A stretch of DNA of 64,000 nt from Limnohabitans sp. 2KL-51 (GTDB lineage Bacteria; Pseudomonadota; Gammaproteobacteria; Burkholderiales; Burkholderiaceae_C), in contig NZ_NESJ01000003.1 of NCBI RefSeq assembly GCF_003063645.1, forward strand, positions 62,001 through 126,000, in the 5' to 3' direction. The translations under genes and the position numbers were made by a program. This document shows, one piece after another, positions 1-10,632 of the stretch (positions within the stretch are counted from its first letter, which is position 1; every line of letters starts with the position of its first letter). Under the pieces are notes generated by a model. That model was not told the DNA's origin and did no database searches. It saw only the letters and a program-made list of their open reading frames with translations.

Positions 1-21
1 ACGCTTGATTTAAGAGCCAAC

Positions 22-243
22 TGAATCGCCCAGATTTTGGGGAGTCGCCTCACTTTGAGAAGATGGTGCTATGCGCAAGAAATCACACGCTTTTTCACCT
101 AAGATGTGCGAGAGCGCTTTTCGCATGGTTCTAAATACCTAGGTGAGTACGCCTTACTTTTGGGCGTCCATTGAGACCATTGCCTCCAAGATCAGGTGTG
201 TGCCGCAAACCATCAATGACTGGTTTCGCCAGCATGTAGTAAA
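22..243 (+). mobile_element. Degenerate IS3-family insertion sequence left end with orfA remnant
   Basis: TGAATCGCCCAGATTTTGGGGAG resembles an IS3-group terminal repeat. From 71 it translates as MRKKSHAFSPKMCESAFRMVLNT*VSTPYFWASIETIASKIRCVPQTINDWFRQHV, an IS3 OrfA HTH-like sequence with an in-frame TAG. Confidence 0.7.
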
Positions 244-573
244 CCCAACCGTAGTTAGTCGAATGTCGGATAACAAGAAACTAGTTGCTCAGAGAGTCTT
301 CCATTAACGACCGCATCCAGCCTGAACCGGACTTCAAGGGTAAAAATACCAAGGACAGCTACACACCAGAAGCCGACCGCCAAATCTTGGGCAATGCCTC
401 GTGTAGTTGTAAAAATTAAACGCTCAAAAAACAATAAGTCAGGGTGCCGCGTTCCCAATCAACTTCTCTGCAGCTTATTTGGACAAAAAAATTGACCTTT
501 GCTGTGAGAGCCCCTCATAAAGCTATCCCCCACTCCCCCTGGGCTTGGGGGTCCTACTGGGAGTGGCTAACAG

Positions 574-704
574 CTACTATCACCATCTTCTGCCACCTTG
601 TCAGCGAAACTACTATCAAGTGTGACTACTATCCCCCAGCCCGAGATGTCTACTATCAATGCTGGCCAACCTACTATCAGGCCGAAGCTGGGCGCCTACT
701 ATCA
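574..704 (+). repeat. Cluster of short direct repeats CTACTATCA (six copies, one CTACTATCC)
   Basis: Copies start at 574, 610, 626 (ending in C), 650, 671 and 696, with irregular spacing of 16-36 nt. Confidence 0.8.
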
Positions 705-833
705 ACAATGACTCATGATTAGATCGAATCAAGAGACACAACCAAGGAGACCGCCAGCGCCGACCTGAAGTTTCATTGAGTCAAGTTTGCGAAGTGCCCG
801 GGATTGAATTCCCGTACTTTTCCCGTACAGACG

Positions 834-867
834 AAAAAAAAGCACCGAGCGTTTCCGCCAAGTGCTT
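834..867 (-). terminator. Rho-independent terminator of tRNA-Val
   Basis: Minus strand AAGCACTTGGCGGAAACGCTCGGTGCTTTTTTTT: AAGCAC/GTGCTT stem followed by a T run, just after the tRNA 3' end. Confidence 0.7.
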
Positions 868-884
868 GATTTTCCTACCGAATT

Positions 885-961
885 TGGTAGGCGCGACTAG
901 ATTCGAACTAGCGACCCCCACCATGTCAAGGTGGTGCTCTAACCAACTGAGCTACGCGCCT
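885..961 (-). tRNA. tRNA-Val (anticodon GAC)
   Basis: Minus strand AGGCGCGTAGCTCAGTTGGTTAGAGCACCACCTTGACATGGTGGGGGTCGCTAGTTCGAATCTAGTCGCGCCTACCA forms a full cloverleaf with encoded CCA and loop TTGACAT. Confidence 0.97.
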
Positions 962-1022
962 GCTAAGCCTTGAATTATAGCGAGAAAAACCCCCATTTGG
1001 GCTGCGATTCAATTACGGGTGT

Positions 1023-3323
1023 TTACCGCCTGCGGGCCGCCCTCACCCCTTTGACGCTGCGAACGCTGCCCAGAACTTTGTTCAAAGTGACCGCATCACC
1101 AATTTCCACCGTGAAGATCATCCAGGCCGTGCCCTTGACGGACTGGGTCTGCACGCCGATCACGTTCATCTTCTCTTTGGCAAAGACTTCAGAGATGTCG
1201 CGCAGCAAGCCTTGCCGATCAAAGGCTTCCACCGCCACGTCTACCGGGTAAACCGAGGCGTCGGCCCCCTTGTGTTCCCCCCAGCGAACATCGATCACGC
1301 GCTCGGCGTTGCGCGAGGCCAGTTCGCGGAAGTTGCTGCAGTCTTGGCGGTGGATGCTGACACCCTTGCCGCGTGTGACAAAGCCACCGATCGCATCGGG
1401 TGGTGCGGGTTTGCAGCAGCGCGAGAGTTGAGTGAGCAAGGAATCCACCCCCACCACCAACACGCCCGATGCCGATTTGCGGGTGCCCGCACCTTTGAAT
1501 TTTTTCTGAAAGTATTCATCGGGCTCCAGCGCGGGCGCGGGTGGGTTGAGCAAGACCTCGATGTTGCGCAGCGAATACTCGTCCTTACCCACCACCTCAA
1601 ACAAGCCGTCGGCCGATTTGAAGCCCAATTGACTGGCCAAATCGTCCAAGCGGATCGCAGTGCGGCCCATGCGCTGCAGGGATTTTTCGACCGCCTCGCG
1701 GCCTCGGGCAATGGTCTCGGCGCTGACTTGCGCATTGAACCAAGCCCGCACTTTGGCCCGTGCGCGTGGGCTGGCCAAAAAGCCTAAATCGGCATTGAGC
1801 CAGTCGCGAGACGGTCCGCCCTCCTTGATGGCGGTGATCTCCACCGTCTGGCCGTTGGCCAACGGGGTGTTCAGGGGCACCATGGCCCCATCCACTTTGG
1901 CACCCCGGCAGCGGTGCCCCAGGTTGGTGTGTACGGTGTAGGCGAAGTCGATGGGCGTGGCGCCTTGCGGCAGTTCCACCACGGCGGCCTCGGGCGTCAG
2001 CACATAAATGCGGTCGTCAAACAGGCCGTTGCCTGGCGCACTGGCTTGCGCAGCCCCTGACAGGTCGCGCTCCCAAGCCAGTAACTGACGCAGCACGGCA
2101 ATCTTGGTGTCGTATTCGCTGGTGGCCGAGACCCCTGAGTAGCCTTTGGCCCCAGCCTCCTTGTAGGCCCAATGTGCGGCCACCCCGTTTTCGGCGTGCT
2201 CGTGCATGGCCTGGGTGCGGATCTGCACCTCAATAGGGCCGCCGTCGGCGTCGCGCACCACGGTGTGCAGTGATTGGTAGCCGTTGGCTTTGGGCTTGGC
2301 GATGTAGTCGTCAAATTCTTCAGCAATGGGCGCAAAGTGTTCGTGCACCCAACTGAGCACTTGGTAACAATCGGCCACGCTGGGCACCACCACACGCAGG
2401 GCGCGGATGTCAAACACGCGGTCAAACGCCAGCAACTTGCCCCGCATCTTGCGCACGATGCTGTAGATGTGTTTGGGTCGCCCCGCCACAGTGGCAGCGA
2501 TGCCCTGGCTGGCCAAAGCTTGTTGCAGGCGCTCGCGCAGGGCCACCATGTAACGTTCGCGTTCGGTGCGCTTTTCATCCAGCAGCCGGGCAATGTCCTT
2601 GTAGGTGACAGGCTCCAAAAAGCGGAAGGACAGGTCTTCCATCTCCCATTTAATTTGCCAGATGCCCAAGCGGTTGGCCAAGGGCGCAAATACCTGCAGG
2701 GATTCGCTGGCCAACTCGGGGGGCACGGGCAATTTGGTGGCGGCAAAGTGGCGCAGGGTTTGCAAGCGCGAGGCCAGGCGCAGCATGACCACCCGAAAGT
2801 CACGGCTGAACGCCAGCAGCATCTTGCGCACGTTTTCGGTCTGCAAGCGGGGGCTGAGCGGCGTGTTGTCCGGCCCACGGGTGTGAGCCTCGGCCGCCCG
2901 GGACAAGCGCTGCACGATCACCAACTGGTGGGTCTGCATGGCCAGTTGCGCCAGCTGCGGGCCAAAGGCCTTGGCCATCACCTCCTCGGGCTTGTTCAAG
3001 TGCGGGCAGGCATAGACCAAATAACTGGCCGCCTGCATGGCCACCGAACCGCCAATGTCGGCCAAGATCGCGGCCACAGCATCGGCATGCGCCAAGATAT
3101 TTTCGCCCGTGTCCAGAGTTTCGCCCGCGATCAGCGGCTCGGCAAAGGCGCGGGCTTTGACCAAAGTTTCGCCCTGCTGGGCACTTTCGGCGGCATCGGC
3201 CGTGGCGAGCATCACTGGCGGCAATGAGGCGGGCGGCAATGCCGCGGGGGGGAAGTGCGGCATGTGCAAGCGCCCCGATGGCGACATCGGCTTGGCGGAA
3301 TAGCTGGAGGTGGGGCTGACCAT
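1023..3323 (-). CDS. relA: RelA/SpoT-family (p)ppGpp synthetase, RelA-like with degenerate HD domain; start uncertain
   Basis: Synthetase motifs VFDIRALRVVVPSVADCY and EEFDDYIAKPKANGYQSLHTVV, plus TGS and ACT domains. The HD region reads LVYACPHL with no HD pair. ORF opens at 3362; start could be 3323 or 3287. Confidence 0.92.
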   Translation of the reverse strand: MVSPTSSYSAKPMSPSGRLHMPHFPPAALPPASLPPVMLATADAAESAQQGETLVKARAFAEPLIAGETLDTGENILAHADAVAAILADIGGSVAMQAASYLVYACPHLNKPEEVMAKAFGPQLAQLAMQTHQLVIVQRLSRAAEAHTRGPDNTPLSPRLQTENVRKMLLAFSRDFRVVMLRLASRLQTLRHFAATKLPVPPELASESLQVFAPLANRLGIWQIKWEMEDLSFRFLEPVTYKDIARLLDEKRTERERYMVALRERLQQALASQGIAATVAGRPKHIYSIVRKMRGKLLAFDRVFDIRALRVVVPSVADCYQVLSWVHEHFAPIAEEFDDYIAKPKANGYQSLHTVVRDADGGPIEVQIRTQAMHEHAENGVAAHWAYKEAGAKGYSGVSATSEYDTKIAVLRQLLAWERDLSGAAQASAPGNGLFDDRIYVLTPEAAVVELPQGATPIDFAYTVHTNLGHRCRGAKVDGAMVPLNTPLANGQTVEITAIKEGGPSRDWLNADLGFLASPRARAKVRAWFNAQVSAETIARGREAVEKSLQRMGRTAIRLDDLASQLGFKSADGLFEVVGKDEYSLRNIEVLLNPPAPALEPDEYFQKKFKGAGTRKSASGVLVVGVDSLLTQLSRCCKPAPPDAIGGFVTRGKGVSIHRQDCSNFRELASRNAERVIDVRWGEHKGADASVYPVDVAVEAFDRQGLLRDISEVFAKEKMNVIGVQTQSVKGTAWMIFTVEIGDAVTLNKVLGSVRSVKGVRAARRR

Positions 3324-3327
3324 GACC

Positions 3328-4281
3328 TCAATCGCCGAGCAAGAACTTGGCCACCACCGCAATTTGGTCGTCGCCTGTCAAGGTGGGGGCATGGCCAAAA
3401 CCCGGCCAGGTGTCCAGCCGGGCGCGGGGGCCACGCTCGGTCATGGCGGAGGCGTTTTCGCGAGTGAGCAAGTCAGATTCTTGCCCGCGAATGAGCAATG
3501 TTTTGGCTTGAATCTGGTCGTACAAAGCCCACAGTGCGGCTTCGCCCGCCGAGGCTGCTTCGGGTGTCAGGGCCCGCACCGGCTCGCCAATGGCCGGGTC
3601 GTAATGCAAGGTCACGGCTCCATCGCTGCCGGGGCGCAGCATGTGCGCAGACATCTCGCGCCACACATCAGCAGACACAGGCCCAAAACCAGTTGACAAA
3701 TCCCACAGAACGGCAGCCGCCTCATCCAGATCGCGGTACTGGCCGTATTGGCCCACATAGGTTTGCATGCGCTGCACCGAGCCCCAGGCGATGGCTGGCC
3801 CCACATCGTTCAGCACCAGATGGCGAATCGGCGCAGGCAGCGGCAGACCCGGCTGCCCCGCCAGCACCATGCCGATCAGCCCCCCCATGCTGGTGCCTAC
3901 CCAATCCAGGGTTTGAATGGGCTGATCTGCGCCCATTTGGGTTTTGACCTGGGCCAGCATGGCCAGCATGTCGGCGGCGTATTGCGGAATCTGATAACCA
4001 GTTGGCTCGGCCAGCCAATCGCTGCGACCACGCCCCACCACATCGGGGCAAATGACCTGCATGGGATGCGGACTTTGGGCGACCAAGGCCTGGGCCAGTC
4101 GGTCAAAATCCCTGCCCTGACGCGTCAGGCCATGCACACAAACCACCAAGTGGGCCGCTTGCGCGTCGCCCCAGCGCCAAAAAGCCATGCGGTGCTCTCC
4201 CTGGGGGTGGGGACAGGCCACAAATTCAAGTTCAGGTTGGGAGTGAGCGGGCATCGTGGCAGTCATGACAAAGCGTAACAA
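3328..4281 (-). CDS. Alpha/beta hydrolase
   Basis: VCVHGLTRQGRDFDRLAQAL oxyanion region and DWVGTSMGGLIGM nucleophile elbow. Confidence 0.9.
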   Translation of the reverse strand: MLRFVMTATMPAHSQPELEFVACPHPQGEHRMAFWRWGDAQAAHLVVCVHGLTRQGRDFDRLAQALVAQSPHPMQVICPDVVGRGRSDWLAEPTGYQIPQYAADMLAMLAQVKTQMGADQPIQTLDWVGTSMGGLIGMVLAGQPGLPLPAPIRHLVLNDVGPAIAWGSVQRMQTYVGQYGQYRDLDEAAAVLWDLSTGFGPVSADVWREMSAHMLRPGSDGAVTLHYDPAIGEPVRALTPEAASAGEAALWALYDQIQAKTLLIRGQESDLLTRENASAMTERGPRARLDTWPGFGHAPTLTGDDQIAVVAKFLLGD

Positions 4282-4368
4282 TCAACAGCGCTGCGGCTCA
4301 AACCGAGCTTTTGCAGCGCCATAATGGGTTTTTTCAAACATCCTAATTCATCTTTCGGAGTGGACATC

Positions 4369-5139
4369 ATGTTGCAAGGTAAAACAGCGTTGGTCACCGG
4401 CTCTACCAGCGGTATTGGTCTGGGCATTGCCAAGTCTTTGGCCAAACAAGGTGCCAACATCGTGCTCAATGGCTTTGGCGATGCCGAAGGCCCCAAAGCC
4501 GAAATTGCCGCACTGGGCGTCAAAGTGGTTCACCACGGCGCCGACATGAGCAAAGCTGGCGAGATCGAAGCCATGATGAAATTCGCTGCCGACACCTTTG
4601 GCCGCGTAGACATTTTGGTCAACAACGCAGGCATCCAGCATGTCGCCAAGATCGAAGATTTTCCGGTGGAGCGCTGGGACGCCATCATCGCCATCAACTT
4701 GACAAGCGCCTTCCATGCCACCCGCCTGGCCTTGCCCGCCATGAAAGCGGCCAATTGGGGTCGGATCATCAACGTGGCCTCGACCCATGGTTTGGTCGGC
4801 TCTGCCGAAAAATCGGCTTATGTCGCCTCCAAGCACGGCGTGGTGGGTTTGACCAAAGTCACGGCTCTGGAGAATGCCACCACCGGCGTGACCTGCAACG
4901 CGATTTGCCCCGGCTGGGTGCTGACCCCTCTGGTGCAAAAACAGGTGGACGCCAAAGCCGCCGCCATGGGCCTGTCCAACGAAGAAGCCAAAAAAGTCCT
5001 GCTGCTGGAAAAAGAACCTTCCATGCAGTTCACCACCCCCGAAGAGCTGGGCGAGCTGGCGGTGTTTTTCTGTTCAGCTGCTGCCAACAACGTGCGCGGC
5101 GCAGCTTGGAACATGGACGGCGGCTGGACCGCCCAATAA
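4369..5139 (+). CDS. 3-hydroxybutyrate dehydrogenase (SDR)
   Basis: MLQGKTALVTGSTSGIGLGIAKSLAKQGANIVLNGFG, YVASKHGVVGLTK, C-terminal GGWTAQ; start set by GGAG upstream of the ATG. Confidence 0.92.
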   Translation: MLQGKTALVTGSTSGIGLGIAKSLAKQGANIVLNGFGDAEGPKAEIAALGVKVVHHGADMSKAGEIEAMMKFAADTFGRVDILVNNAGIQHVAKIEDFPVERWDAIIAINLTSAFHATRLALPAMKAANWGRIINVASTHGLVGSAEKSAYVASKHGVVGLTKVTALENATTGVTCNAICPGWVLTPLVQKQVDAKAAAMGLSNEEAKKVLLLEKEPSMQFTTPEELGELAVFFCSAAANNVRGAAWNMDGGWTAQ

Positions 5140-5143
5140 GACC

Positions 5144-5872
5144 ATGAGCAACACCCCTCGCTTAGACAAAATTGTCATCGTCGACGATGACGCCCGCATT
5201 CGAGACTTGTTGCGCCGCTTTTTATCGCAAGAAGGTTTTGACGTGTTGTTGGCCGAAGACGGTCGGGCCCTGGATCGCATCCTGCTGCGCGAGACCATCG
5301 ACCTGATGGTGCTGGACCTGATGCTGCCCGGCGAAGACGGCCTGAGCATCTGCAAACGCTTGCGGGCCAGCGGGGTCAAAACGCCCGTGATCATGCTGAC
5401 CGCCAAAGGCGAAGACGTAGACCGCATCAACGGTCTGGAGATTGGGGCCGACGACTACTTGGGCAAACCCTTCAACCCCCGTGAGTTGCTGGCCCGCATC
5501 CATGCGGTGCTGCGCCGCAGGCCGGTCAACGAGCTGCCCGGCTCACCCTCCACCGAAGACGAGGTGATCAACTTTGGCCCCTTCAAGCTCGACTTAGGGG
5601 TCCGAGCCCTCAGCAAAGACGGCGTGGACATGGCGCTGACCACCGGCGAATTTGCCATGCTCAAGGCTTTGGCAAGGCACCCCCGTCAATCGCTCACCCG
5701 CGACAAGCTGGCCCAACTGGCGCGTGGCCGAGAGTTCGAGCCCTTTGACCGCAGCCTCGACGTGCAAATTTCCCGTCTGCGAAAAATGATCGAAGTCGAC
5801 CCTGCCACGCCCAAAATCATCCAGACCGTCTGGGGCGTGGGCTACGTCTTTGTGCCCGATGGACAACCGTGA
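5144..5872 (+). CDS. ompR: OmpR-family response regulator
   Basis: Receiver KIVIVDDDARIRDLL...DLMLPGEDGL...TAKGEDVDRINGLEIGADDYLGKPF plus winged-helix C-terminus. Confidence 0.88.
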   Translation: MSNTPRLDKIVIVDDDARIRDLLRRFLSQEGFDVLLAEDGRALDRILLRETIDLMVLDLMLPGEDGLSICKRLRASGVKTPVIMLTAKGEDVDRINGLEIGADDYLGKPFNPRELLARIHAVLRRRPVNELPGSPSTEDEVINFGPFKLDLGVRALSKDGVDMALTTGEFAMLKALARHPRQSLTRDKLAQLARGREFEPFDRSLDVQISRLRKMIEVDPATPKIIQTVWGVGYVFVPDGQP

Positions 5873-7250
5873 ATCAGCGCCCATTGCCGCAGATGAGGTG
5901 ACGACCCCAACGGCAGCTGGCCCCCTGGTCAAGCTCAGTCTGTTTTGGCGCACCTTCATCTTGTTGGCCTTGCTGATTTTTTTCAGCAGCGTGGCGTGGT
6001 TGCAGATGTTCAAAACGCAGGAATACGAGCCCCGCATCCTGCGCAATGCCCACCAAATTGCCACAGTGGTCAACCTGACCAAAACCGCGCTGAAAAACAG
6101 CGATGAGATAGCGCGCTTGGCGCTCATCACCGTGCTGGCCGACGAAGAGGATGTCAGCATCCAGCTGCGCGAACCGACAGATCGCATCGTGGACTTCACC
6201 GATTCCAGCATGGACAGCCGACTGGTCGATGAGATGATCAAACGTCTGGGGCCCGGCACGGTTGTGGCCTCCAGCGTGAACGATGAAGAGGGTTTGTGGA
6301 TTGGCTTTGCCATAGAACGCGACAGCTATTGGTTACAGATGGACCCCTCTCGCCTCAAGCCTCTAGGGGGTACTGCCTGGTTGATCTGGCTGAGCATCAC
6401 CACATCGCTGTCCTTGTTAGGGGCGGCCGTCATGGCTGGCCTGATTAACAGACCGCTCAAGCGCCTGTCTTACGCCGCCAGTCGCGTGCGGGAGGGGCAT
6501 TTTCATGGCGCAGCCCTGGACGAGGGAGCTGCGACCAGCGAGATACGTGAAGTCAACATCGGCTTCAACCGAATGGCCGAACGCCTGGCCAAAATAGAAG
6601 CCGAACGCGCTTTGATGCTGGCCGGGATCTCGCACGATCTGCGCACACCCTTGGCCCGCTTGCGGCTAGAGACAGAGCTGAGCGTGAGCGACCCGCAAAC
6701 CCGCGAGCTGATGGTGGCCGACATTGAGCAACTGGACGACATCATTGACCAGTTCTTGGACTATGCCCGCCCAGAGTCCACCGAGTTGGGGCCTGTACTT
6801 TTGACCGGCGTCATCAGCCGCTGCATCACCCCTTGGCGCAACAACACACGCTTGCAAATCTCGGTCGACGTGAGCGAAGACCTGCAAATTCAAGCCGAAC
6901 CTGTGGAACTGGGACGCGTGCTGTCGAACCTGCTGGAAAACGCACGGCGCTACGGCCAGAGCCCCGCTGACGGCATCACACGCGTCGAAATCGTCGCCCG
7001 CGTTCACGAAGGCTGGGTGCTACTTCGCGTGCGCGACCAAGGCCCAGGGGTGTCAGTAGAAACACTGAAAAACCTCACCCAACCTTTCTTCAGGGGCGAT
7101 TCAGCTCGAACTTCAGCCACGGGCTCTGGCCTGGGCCTGGCCATCGTCGAGCGCGCCGTTCAGCGCATGGGCGGCACTTTTTCGGTATTCAACAACAGCG
7201 CTGGCGGCTTGATGGCCTTGATGAAATTCAGGCAAGCCGACAACGACTGA
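5859..7250 (+). CDS. EnvZ-like sensor histidine kinase
   Basis: Two TM segments, HAMP, GISHDLRTPLARLRLE H-box, NLLENARRYG, GSGLGLAIVERAVQRMGG. Confidence 0.9.
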   Translation: MDNRESAPIAADEVTTPTAAGPLVKLSLFWRTFILLALLIFFSSVAWLQMFKTQEYEPRILRNAHQIATVVNLTKTALKNSDEIARLALITVLADEEDVSIQLREPTDRIVDFTDSSMDSRLVDEMIKRLGPGTVVASSVNDEEGLWIGFAIERDSYWLQMDPSRLKPLGGTAWLIWLSITTSLSLLGAAVMAGLINRPLKRLSYAASRVREGHFHGAALDEGAATSEIREVNIGFNRMAERLAKIEAERALMLAGISHDLRTPLARLRLETELSVSDPQTRELMVADIEQLDDIIDQFLDYARPESTELGPVLLTGVISRCITPWRNNTRLQISVDVSEDLQIQAEPVELGRVLSNLLENARRYGQSPADGITRVEIVARVHEGWVLLRVRDQGPGVSVETLKNLTQPFFRGDSARTSATGSGLGLAIVERAVQRMGGTFSVFNNSAGGLMALMKFRQADND

Positions 7251-7627
7251 AAAAGCCCACTGCTGCCCGGAGCTTCACCCGGTGCGGGAAAACAGGGACG
7301 CCGCTGACCTTGCCACACCACCCAGTCTTATCCATCGGCACAAGCCAATTTAAGCCTGTCCATAGAAAATTAGGTACAATCTATGGTTTTCGGCAAGCGC
7401 GACAGCAGCACCTCCGGCCCGACCACCGCCTTCAGCGCGACGCCCCCAAGTGGGCAGGTCACCGTTCCGCAAGGACTGCATTCCAAATGTTCGCCCACCC
7501 TCTTGCCAATGCAGATTCAACGCTCATCTGATGCATTGATCTGTGACTTAACCCACGCCTGCGCCGGGATGTATTTGGCGCTGACTGTGTCTGTTTCCTT
7601 GTCCCTTTTTGTGATCTGAGGTTGACC

Positions 7628-10132
7628 ATGCCCGCTCAAAAGCCCAAGAATCCTGCCCAGGCCCCTGCCAAGTCCAAAGCCGTTGCAAAGACCCCTGTCA
7701 CTGTCAAAGCCAAAGCGCCCGTCGCCAAGGCAGCAGTGAAAGCGCCAGCCAAAACAACTGCCAAGGTGTCCGCACCAGCGGCGGCCAAAAAACCTGCCCA
7801 ACCGGTGGACAAAGTGGCCCCCAAGGCAGCCGCGCCCAAAGTCAAAACCACGCCAGCCCCAGCTGCACCTGCTAAGCCTGTCAAGAAAGACGCCTCCGTG
7901 CCCGCAAAGAAATCCGAAGCCATCGAAAAGAAACCCGCTGCCAAAGCCAAAGAGGTTGCAGCCGACGCACAACTCAAAAAACCAACCAAAGTGGCCAAAG
8001 CCGCAGTGCCAGCCGAAGACAAAAAGCCTGCAGCCAAAAAAGTAGTGGTTGGAGCCAAACGCGGACCCAAGAAAAAAGGCAGCATTGCCGAGCCGAGCAT
8101 CGACGATGAATTGGCCGAAATCGAAGCCGAACTCTACGAAGAACCGGCGGCGGAGGCCGATTCGGGCACCACTGAAAAGGTCAAGCCCCTGCGCATGAAG
8201 ATCAGCAAGGCCAAAGAAAGAGCCTTGATGAAAGAATTTGGCCTGGACGAGACCGTCCTGACCGAAGCCGAAATGAAGTCGCGCCGCGACCGTCTGAAAG
8301 CGCTGATCAAGCTGGGTAAAACCCGCGGCTACCTGACCAACGGCGAAATCAGCGACCACTTGCCCGACAAACTGGTCGATGCCGAAACCCTGGAAGTGGT
8401 GATCGCCACCCTGAACGACCTGGGTGTGGCGGTGTACGAGCAAACGCCCGACGCCGAGAGCCTGATCATCACCGACAACGCGCCTACCGGCTCAACCGAA
8501 GAAGAAGCCGAAGAGGCCGCCGAAGCCGCCCTGTCCACCGTGGACAGCGAATTCGGCCGAACCACCGACCCCGTGCGCATGTACATGCGTGAAATGGGCA
8601 CGGTGGAACTGCTGACCCGCGAAGGCGAAATCGAAATCGCCAAGCGCATCGAAGGCGGTTTGATGGACATGATGGCCGCGATCAGCGCGTCTCCTGCCAC
8701 CATCGCTGAAATTCTGCGCCTGGCCAACGAGATCCGCGAAGGAAAAATCGTCATCTCCACCGTGGTGGATGGTTTCGCCAACCTGAACGAGGCTGACGAC
8801 TACGTGGCCGAAGAAGACTTCGACGAATTCGACGAAGCCGACGACGACGACGGCAAAGGCGGCTCCAAAGCCCTGACCAAGAAGCTCGAAGAGCTAAAAA
8901 CCCAGGCCTTGGAACGCTTTGACCGCATCACCGATTATTTCGAAAAAGTGCACAAGGTCTACGACAAGGAAGGCTGGGGTACACCCGCTTACGTCAAGGT
9001 GCAATCGGTCCTGTCCGAAGAGCTGATGACCATTCGTTTCACCGCCAAAACCATCGAAAAATTGTGTGACATGGTGCGTGGTCAGGTGGACGATGTGCGC
9101 AAGAAAGAGCGCGAATTGCGCCGCATCATCGTGGACAAATGTGGCTACCCGCAAGACAACTTCATTGCCGACTTCAGCGGCCGCGATAAAAACGGCAAGC
9201 GCATTCCCTCCAACTTGCTCAACCTCAAGTGGATCGAAAAACAAGCCGCTGCGGGTAAGAGCTGGAGCGCCGTCATTGGCCGCAACATCCCGCCTGTGCA
9301 GGACCTGCAGCAAAAACTGATGGACTTGCAATCGCAAGTGGTGGTGCCGCTCGATGAACTGAAAGACATCAACAAGCGCATGAACGCCGGCGAGCGCTCG
9401 TCACGCGACGCCAAGAAAGAGATGATCGAGGCCAACTTGCGTCTAGTGATCTCGATCGCCAAGAAATACACCAACCGCGGCCTGCAATTCCTCGACTTGA
9501 TCCAGGAAGGTAACATCGGTTTGATGAAGGCGGTAGACAAGTTCGAATACCGTCGTGGCTACAAATTCTCGACTTACGCCACCTGGTGGATCCGTCAGGC
9601 CATCACCCGCTCGATTGCTGACCAGGCCCGCACGATCCGCATCCCGGTGCACATGATCGAGACCATCAACAAGATGAACCGCATTTCGCGTCAGCACTTG
9701 CAGGAATTCGGCTTTGAGCCCGATGCCTCGATCCTGGCCGAGAAGATGGAAATTCCCGAAGACAAGATCCGCAAGATCATGAAGATCGCCAAAGAGCCGA
9801 TCTCCATGGAAACGCCGATCGGTGACGACGACGACAGCCACCTGGGCGACTTCATCGAAGACAGCACGCACACCGCACCCATCGACGCGGCCCTGCAAGC
9901 CGGTCTGCGCGACGTGGTCAAGGACATCTTGGACAGCCTGACGCCCCGCGAAGCCAAAGTTCTGCGCATGCGTTTTGGCATCGAGATGTCCACCGACCAC
10001 ACGCTGGAAGAAGTGGGCAAGCAGTTCGATGTGACCCGCGAACGCATCCGCCAGATCGAAGCCAAGGCGCTGCGCAAGCTCAAGCACCCCAGCCGCAGCG
10101 ACAAACTGCGCAGCTTCATCGACACGATGTAA
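7628..10132 (+). CDS. rpoD: RNA polymerase primary sigma factor RpoD (sigma-70) with long Lys/Ala/Pro-rich N-terminus
   Basis: [105 protein letters not shown]. Confidence 0.98.
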   Translation: MPAQKPKNPAQAPAKSKAVAKTPVTVKAKAPVAKAAVKAPAKTTAKVSAPAAAKKPAQPVDKVAPKAAAPKVKTTPAPAAPAKPVKKDASVPAKKSEAIEKKPAAKAKEVAADAQLKKPTKVAKAAVPAEDKKPAAKKVVVGAKRGPKKKGSIAEPSIDDELAEIEAELYEEPAAEADSGTTEKVKPLRMKISKAKERALMKEFGLDETVLTEAEMKSRRDRLKALIKLGKTRGYLTNGEISDHLPDKLVDAETLEVVIATLNDLGVAVYEQTPDAESLIITDNAPTGSTEEEAEEAAEAALSTVDSEFGRTTDPVRMYMREMGTVELLTREGEIEIAKRIEGGLMDMMAAISASPATIAEILRLANEIREGKIVISTVVDGFANLNEADDYVAEEDFDEFDEADDDDGKGGSKALTKKLEELKTQALERFDRITDYFEKVHKVYDKEGWGTPAYVKVQSVLSEELMTIRFTAKTIEKLCDMVRGQVDDVRKKERELRRIIVDKCGYPQDNFIADFSGRDKNGKRIPSNLLNLKWIEKQAAAGKSWSAVIGRNIPPVQDLQQKLMDLQSQVVVPLDELKDINKRMNAGERSSRDAKKEMIEANLRLVISIAKKYTNRGLQFLDLIQEGNIGLMKAVDKFEYRRGYKFSTYATWWIRQAITRSIADQARTIRIPVHMIETINKMNRISRQHLQEFGFEPDASILAEKMEIPEDKIRKIMKIAKEPISMETPIGDDDDSHLGDFIEDSTHTAPIDAALQAGLRDVVKDILDSLTPREAKVLRMRFGIEMSTDHTLEEVGKQFDVTRERIRQIEAKALRKLKHPSRSDKLRSFIDTM

Positions 10133-10155
10133 ACCTGCCGGTCTGCAAAAAAATA

Positions 10156-10190
10156 AAGCCTCCCGACTGCAAAGTCGGGAGGCTTTTTTT
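10156..10190 (+). terminator. Rho-independent terminator downstream of rpoD
   Basis: AAGCCTCCCGACT-GCAA-AGTCGGGAGGCTTTTTTT: perfect stem with a T tract. Confidence 0.95.
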
Positions 10191-10220
10191 ATGGACGCAG
10201 TTGGATGGGCAAAGCGCCGA

Positions 10221-10625
10221 TCAGCGTGACTGCGCCTTGTTGCCGTAAGGGCAATGGTTGGGGCGTGGTCCCACCTGCGGGTGCAGGCGGCAGGTATTGG
10301 GCCGCTTGTCGTACACCGTGCAACGGCGCGTCTTGGCATCCAGAAACTGGCAGTCCCCGCTGGCGCGACGCGCCAAGCTGAAGATGCTGTTCTTGAAATT
10401 GAAGTGCTCGATCAGTCCGGCTTTGCTTAAGCGTTTCGCTATCTGTTTGGGGTCTTCGTGCTCGGCCTCGAATGGGTCCACCAGTTCCAACCGCACCAGA
10501 TCGGCCAGCTTGACCTCGACCGGCATGGTGCAGCAGTTGGCCGCGCAGGTGTCGCACAAACCGTTTTTGTAACGGGTCCAGGTTTCGCAACGGTCAACGT
10601 CAACAACAGCTATGGGAGATCTCAT
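10221..10625 (-). CDS. YkgJ-type cysteine cluster protein (putative Zn/Fe-chelating domain)
   Basis: CDTCAANCCTMPVEV and CRLHPQVGPRPNHCPY cysteine pattern. Confidence 0.8.
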   Translation of the reverse strand: MRSPIAVVDVDRCETWTRYKNGLCDTCAANCCTMPVEVKLADLVRLELVDPFEAEHEDPKQIAKRLSKAGLIEHFNFKNSIFSLARRASGDCQFLDAKTRRCTVYDKRPNTCRLHPQVGPRPNHCPYGNKAQSR

Positions 10626-10632
10626 GAGGCCA

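Noticed and set aside
574-704. CRISPR array
   Set aside because: Repeats are only 9 bp with irregular spacing and no cas genes nearby.
1023-3323. Bifunctional SpoT assignment
   Set aside because: The HD hydrolase motif is not visible in the N-terminal region, so a RelA-type assignment is preferred.
7517-8443. 308-aa minus-strand Gly/Phe-rich ORF
   Set aside because: Reverse complement of the Lys/Ala/Pro-rich rpoD N-terminus; composition explained by that.
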